Assembly (NCBI GenBank): GCA_004352715.1
Contig: SCFE01000006.1
Coordinates: forward strand, 2,491,217-2,555,216
Direction of reading: 5' to 3'
Source of the DNA: Hofstenia miamia
Taxonomy: Eukaryota > Xenacoelomorpha > Acoela
DNA: 64,000 bases
Positions 59,965 through 64,000 of this stretch are shown piece by piece (position 1 is the first letter of the stretch; each line of letters opens with the position of its first letter). Below the pieces are notes generated by a model. That model was not told the DNA's origin. It was given only the letters and a program-made list of their open reading frames with translations, and made no database searches. Both the position numbers and the translations under genes were made by a program.

Positions 59965-60448
59965 ATTGTGGGCGGCGAATTGAAAGATTTATTGCTGTTT
60001 CGTCGCTGAAAATTGTATTGCTCCACTGATCAGCAGTCCACAGACGGTGTTGAACGGCCCACTGTCGGCGAACTCGCATTTTGTTACCATTAAGGGATGG
60101 CGACTTCACTGGACGATATGTCACAAGTCCACTACGGCGAAGCGACCTGCGAATAGTAGAAGTTTCTACGTTTAAATTTAGTTGCTGGCGAAGTTGCCTT
60201 GACGTAATTGTGGGATCTACAACTGTTAGTCGAGCCAAAAGTCGCTCCGTACTTCTTGACATGGCTCTACGCCGACCGCATCGTCCACGACGTTGTGCTG
60301 AACTGCTTCCAGTAGCCCCATATTGACGTATAATACGTCCAACAGTAGCTCGATGGACACAAGTTGCTGCTGCAATAGCGCGATGGGTCCAATGATTTGT
60401 AGTATGATGGTGAATAATCAATGCACGAAGTGGCTCACTAACATCCAT
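59912..60448 (-). pseudogene. Tc1-like transposase, N-terminal piece
   Basis: Starting at MDVSEPLRALIIHHHTTNHW, this piece carries two helix-turn-helix segments. The first includes THRAIAAATCVHRATVGRII and the second TSRQLRQQLNLNVETSTIRR. An arginine-rich linker (RRGRCGRRRAM, GRPR-like) lies between them. WTADQWSNTIFSDETAINL, with the first catalytic Asp, follows. The upstream in-frame extension to 60508 is less likely coding, as family proteins usually start near the first HTH. The end of this frame is out of register because of the frameshift. Confidence 0.75.
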
Positions 60449-60689
60449 ATCTCTAAAATAGTGAAAAGGCAATGTAAACACACAATAGTATATGCAACGG
60501 ATATACAATGAGAAATGAGCAAATTAGAAATAAACCAATCAGAAATTAGCAGAAAAGATTAACTAATGTATGTGTGTTTCTGTGTGTGTGGCAGAAACAA
60601 CGACAATGTGTGTTTCTGTGACTGTGGCTCCACTAATTCACCAAAATAGTTAAATTTATACATTGGCTCAATTAATTCACCCAGCATTG

Positions 60690-60733
60690 TATATATACAT
60701 ATATATATCTATATATATATATATATATATATA
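60690..60733. repeat. (TA)n microsatellite right of Tc1
   Basis: TA-rich tract with cat and ct interruptions, continuous with the left tract if the transposon is removed. Confidence 0.9.
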
Positions 60734-61319
60734 CTTGCTGATTGTGAATAACTAGAGATAATCATTTGTGGCATTACATGAAGTTTTTGAATTATTGAAT
60801 ACTGTTTGATTAACAAGGAAGGAGTTCGGCAATTATTTGCAAACAATCTATGGCAAATTTAGCAACATAATGTTTTCATGGCTACTTATGAAATGATGAA
60901 AGAAGTCTAACACGTCTACACAAATGAAATCATAATTTTGAAGAAATTTGATATCTAATAAATTTGGCAGGCTTAAACTCGGAATTAATACTCGAATGAA
61001 AATCTGGCTGTAAAACAGCAAAAAAGAAATTATTTTGATATTCAATTTCTTCATCAAATATATATTTTTTAACTTTGAAGACTTGAAACTAGTTTGCAAC
61101 AAACGTGGAGGCTAGCCCGGCTTCTGCGCACTTTCTCAAAATTTGTCCTTTAGTGCCCTTCTCGCAATCTATGTATTCTTTTAGGAATCAATCCAGCAAA
61201 GCACGCGGCCAGCATTTTTTTGTCTTGATAGGCAGCCGCATCTCATACTTTTAGTCCAATAATGAGTGTGTTACCAAAAAGACGAATGAGAAACTAGAAA
61301 AACAACCAAGTCAACAGAA

Positions 61320-61745
61320 ATAAGAGCCTGGAATAGTTTGCTGAATACAGATTAATTCAAGATGAAATTAAAACATCTAAACGCAAAACTGAAAGCATTT
61401 AATATAAAAATTATACCACCACTAACGTCTTTTAAGACATCAAACATTTTAAAAAATAAATCCTTACTTCCATTGTCTTTGCAATCATCAGTTGCATACA
61501 AATATCAATGTGATAAGTGTGGTGACTCATACATCGGTGAGACCAAAAGACATATGGAAGTCAGAATCAAAGAACATATGAGAGGCCACCTAACATCAGA
61601 AATATTCTGCCGTCAACATCCAAAGAAAAAAGAAAATTTTAAAATTATAACAAAAACAGGAGAAGCAATTACCATCAATGCAACAACAGGTAAAAGCAAA
61701 CAATTAAATAGACAGAAAGAACTTAGCATCTCTAAATTATTCTAA
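61320..61745 (+). mobile_element. Penelope-like element 3' part with GIY-YIG endonuclease
   Basis: An open frame from 61362 reads LKHLNAKLKAFNIKIIPPLT and FKTSNILKNKSLLPLSLQSS (the linker), then VAYKYQCDKCGDSYIGETKR and HMEVRIKEHMRGH. It has the Y-x-C, YIG and R..H features of the Penelope GIY-YIG domain. The C-terminal part (EIFCRQHPKKKENFKIITKT) is recognisable but the final acidic catalytic motif is not clear. No RT core lies upstream, so it is 5'-truncated. It is better preserved than the copy at 14.4-15.1 kb and is followed by the same kind of hammerhead-like motif. Confidence 0.75.
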
Positions 61746-61797
61746 TATGTTGAATCTTAACATTAAACTTAACTTTTTCAAATATTACACTATTTTA

Positions 61798-61838
61798 CTG
61801 ACAAAGATAAACTATTTATCAAAACGGTCTAGTATATT
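61798..61838 (+). ncRNA. Hammerhead-ribozyme-like motif after Penelope GIY-YIG
   Basis: CTGACAA (61798-61804, expected CUGANGA) is followed by a perfect six-pair hairpin (GATAAA-cta-TTTATC, 61806-61820) and then AAAACGGTCTAGTATA, where GAAAC is expected. The copy at 15129 shows the same order with different substitutions (CTGACGA, stem-loop, GCAACCGGTTTATATA). Together they point to an ancestral CTGACGA-stem-GAAACGGT motif. Each copy carries core mutations, so both are probably inactive today. Confidence 0.45.
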
Positions 61839-61863
61839 TGATTCGGTTATCAATCGCCTTGTT

Positions 61864-61865
<2 letters not shown>

Positions 61866-61899
<34 letters not shown>
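61866..61899. repeat. (TA)n microsatellite
   Basis: TA tract 3' of the Penelope-like element. Confidence 0.9.
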
Positions 61900-61901
<2 letters not shown>

Positions 61902-62062
61902 GTATATCGCTAAAAATTTTTTGGGAATTTTTTATTCCCCATGTTGACATGAGTGGACATTTGTCATTTCTTCCAAAAAATTATGTAGACGTGACTTCAG
62001 AAAGTAAAAGTTCTGCGAATGAAGAGCAGTATTCCAGTAACACTGAAAATTTTGAAAACAGA

Positions 62063-62092
62063 TAGATAGATAGCTAGATAGATAGATAGATA
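62063..62092. repeat. (GATA)n microsatellite, probable LINE tail
   Basis: About seven GATA units with one gctaga interruption. They lie at the 3' side of the minus-strand LINE fragment, so they may have grown from its tail. Confidence 0.75.
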
Positions 62093-62099
62093 GAAACGT

Positions 62100-62640
62100 T
62101 TATTAATTTTCATGTAAAAAATTTTATCACAAAGAATTGTTGAACAATAATGTGTAGTAGGGCACAAATTGTAGTCTTCGTCTTTCTGTTTTAAGACAAG
62201 GCATACACAGATGATTTGAGTCTTTGAGTCTGTTAAGCATAATAGGGTGCATAATGTGATGTGGTTTTAATCCAGCACTGAAAAGCCTAAGACCACGATT
62301 GGTGCGGCGGTCAGCCACTGTTGAACCAGTTCTGCAGCCAATTATTCGCTCGCTTCTCTTAAGAATTTTCGATAACTGTGAATTCAGAGATTTTGGTAAG
62401 TTGCCCAAAACATATATCACGCAACATTTCTTCTACTAGCCTAAAAGTTTGATCTCGGATACAGTTACTAGTTGATCAGGTAGGCAATTTTCAAATTTGG
62501 AAATATAAGTGAGGAGCATTTGCTTCGATTTCTTCTTGTTGAGAGCAAGAGAGTTAAAACGATTGTATTCACAGAGGTTGGGAAATCTATCTTTAGCCGC
62601 TACGTTTTTGAAACAATGGATACAGGGGCCAAGCAAGAAA
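62100..62640 (-). mobile_element. LINE 3' fragment (RT thumb and C-terminus)
   Basis: The minus strand from 62636 reads FPNLCEYNRFNSLALNKKKS, KQMLLTYISKF and then VTVSEIKLLG (62636-62436). This matches the W..N.L.LN..KS.. and K.LG segments downstream of the RT catalytic box in CR1/Jockey-type LINEs. After a stop, LPKSLNSQLSKILKRSERII and MLNRLKDSNHLCMPCLKTER follow (62420-62127), the usual C-terminal region. The catalytic RT part is absent, so it is a 5'-truncated copy. Sequence differs from the 37-kb and 46-kb families. Confidence 0.6.
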
Positions 62641-63907
62641 AAATATATGAGGGGTGCATTTGCAAAATTGCGGCCCCTTCAATAGTTGCAACTAGATTTT
62701 TCTCAGTTTATTTCTTTAAACGTACTACATGTAAATGTATAGTGAAATCTTGATAGCTGATATAATAATTAACAAAATATGCAAAATAATATATAAGACA
62801 TAAATGCATATATTTGGTGACTGGTGTATATTAAAACACTCAGCTCTCTGCCTTCACGTGTAGGCTACTCCATTTTATAGTTCAACATTGTATGCACCCT
62901 CCGATAGCAAGCACCTTTGCATATCTGTTAGGTTATAAGACCATTGTTTAATGATTTCAAGCGATTTTTCAGCACAAAAGCGCTAAGCGGGGCGCTTGTT
63001 AGAGCTACTAGATTGACTATCATCCATCTTGTCTTTGGTACGAAATCTTATTTCGTAGATCTACTCAAAATCGATGTAAAACAATTAAAAAACGACGCGT
63101 AAATGAGTGAAAACGGCGTAAACAAAGAAAGTTACTTTCGATTTTGTTATTTCCGGATGGCTACTTATATATTTGCCAGAGTTAGTAAATTATTTTAGGC
63201 TTAATGACACAAGTTTGCCGTGTTGTGGAACAAGGCGCGCAGTCCAAATTAAATGCATGGTTTGGCATGAAACACGGCGCGCAGTAGTGAAAGAGTTAAA
63301 AAACTAAATAAACTGCATTTAAGTAAGGCTTGTATATGGAAGTAGAATTGTTTTCTATTTCCATTCCATTTCCACAACTATTTTAAAAACATTTCCATAA
63401 TTTTCCATAAATGTTCAGGATCTTTCAGTAACTCTTAGAACTCGTTATTATGGTTTTGCAGGACAAGTATTTTGCTGGTTCTAGTCCCACTTAGTTTCAT
63501 TGGATTTTGCCCTAGTCATGTACCAGCCACGCCGCATAAACTTTTGAGACACTGTGGGCCTCCATAACCCTACTAGTGGTTAACTAAGCTGACTATAAGT
63601 TGAACCAAAATTACTATTCAGTGCTAATAGATGATATTATTTGTTGGCGCTGCTAAGGCACACATAATAGAATTTTGGAATACTTTTGAACCTTACCTTA
63701 GCCAAAGATATTTCCAATTTTCAGAATTGTTCACAATAAAAGTACACTTTTAGAGAATAAGAAAAAACAACTTAAAGTCATCTATGTACGGCCACAATAT
63801 ATGGCAAAACTCATGTGGTAAACTGTTATGTATCACTAACATTCTGTAAATAATTATATTATTGAGTCATATTAGATGTCACAAATGGGACTATATTTCC
63901 ATATATA
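62641..63907. other. Non-coding DNA
   Basis: No supported gene. The sequence gcgcgcagt appears twice (63235 and 63277), the second followed by agtgaaagagttaa, which resembles a transposon end, but no partner was found. Confidence 0.4.
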
Positions 63908-64000
63908 TGCTAGTATTCTGGTCCGTGAGCAGACTGTAGCCGCGCCCAACCGTCGGCTATGGTCACAGACTTCGTTTTACGACCAAAATACCAGCTAAAA
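63908..64000. mobile_element. Long imperfect hairpin, MITE-like
   Basis: gctagtattctggtccgtga at 63908 is inverted as tacgaccaaaataccagc at the window end, and gactgtagccg pairs with cggctatggtc on either side of a short loop (cgcccaaccgt). The arms pair imperfectly along about 40 bases. Both ends are probably close to complete, but the window edge prevents checking for a target duplication. Confidence 0.5.

Larger units (their letters stand above)
59302..60689 (-). mobile_element. Tc1-like transposon (DD34E), nearly complete
   Basis: Inverted ends: the left reads gtgctgggtgaattaattga and the right, reversed, caatgctgggtgaattaatt, both followed by gagccaa and both set in TA tracts. The minus strand encodes one transposase in three pieces: 60448-59912 (helix-turn-helix region plus FSDETAI, first catalytic Asp), 59964-59725 (VMFWGYIS and FVQDNAP, second Asp) and 59706-59440 (YSPDLNCIENAW, catalytic Glu). 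Thirty-four residues separate the second Asp and the Glu. Only two lesions break it, a frameshift near 59,975 and a nonsense codon where QDNAP-C-H is expected (about 59722). This suggests a fairly young copy that cannot supply its own transposase. Confidence 0.85.

Noticed and set aside
61838-62065. ORF ending KSSANEEQYSSNTENFENR as a possible terminal exon
   Set aside because: It starts in a TA microsatellite and has no convincing acceptor; it could be coding but is not supported.
1-64000. CRISPR arrays, bacterial operons, rRNA genes
   Set aside because: The regular repeats are microsatellites, minisatellites or transposon ends without spacers of constant length, and the coding style is eukaryotic.

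Overview
This is A+T-rich eukaryotic (metazoan-type) DNA. It is gene-poor, full of (TA)n, (TAA)n and (TATC)n microsatellites, and littered with decayed retroelements and DNA transposons. Long open frames occur only inside transposons. The remaining coding signal is short exons with GT..AG splice sites. The species cannot be fixed from the sequence. The combination of RLE-type LINEs sitting in TAA repeats, LINEs with an esterase domain, Penelope-like elements and Tc1/mariner fits an invertebrate animal. There are no bacterial operons, CRISPR arrays, rRNA genes or functional tRNA genes that I can support.

Layout. 0-3.8 kb is non-coding apart from a nested inverted-repeat element (803-1010). 3.9-7.06 kb holds a minus-strand LINE fragment (esterase plus endonuclease remnants) abutting a plus-strand R4/Dong-like LINE. 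Part of this is repeated exactly between two single Ns, probably an assembly artefact. 8.03-9.21 kb is a non-autonomous DNA transposon whose long inverted termini are built of 21-bp repeats. 14.4-15.6 kb is a decayed Penelope-like element with a tandem tail and a hammerhead-like motif. 15.6-16.8 kb is a dead mariner. 17-32 kb is nearly featureless. 32-39.8 kb carries three minus-strand R4/Dong-like fragments and a plus-strand CR1/Jockey-like RT fragment. 40.1-42.3 kb holds a likely two-exon gene for a 61-residue secreted peptide. 45.75-47.5 kb is another minus-strand LINE. 50.9-58.6 kb contains a chain of phase-compatible plus-strand exons of an unidentified protein gene, whose introns have received a tRNA-headed, doubly deleted R4/Dong-like LINE, a PHD-like LINE ORF1 piece and a Tc1 end. 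59.3-60.7 kb is a nearly complete Tc1-like transposon (DD34E). 61.3-62.7 kb holds a second Penelope-like 3' part and a LINE 3' end. The window closes with a long imperfect hairpin.

The two host-gene candidates (the secreted peptide and the 50.9-58.6 kb gene) were found by reading splice sites and frame phase, not by long ORFs. They are the most valuable non-transposon content. The TE side is unusual in three ways: RLE LINE copies whose ends meet TAA repeats, a tRNA-like Pol III-type promoter at the 5' end of one of them, and two Penelope copies sharing a hammerhead-like motif at the same place.
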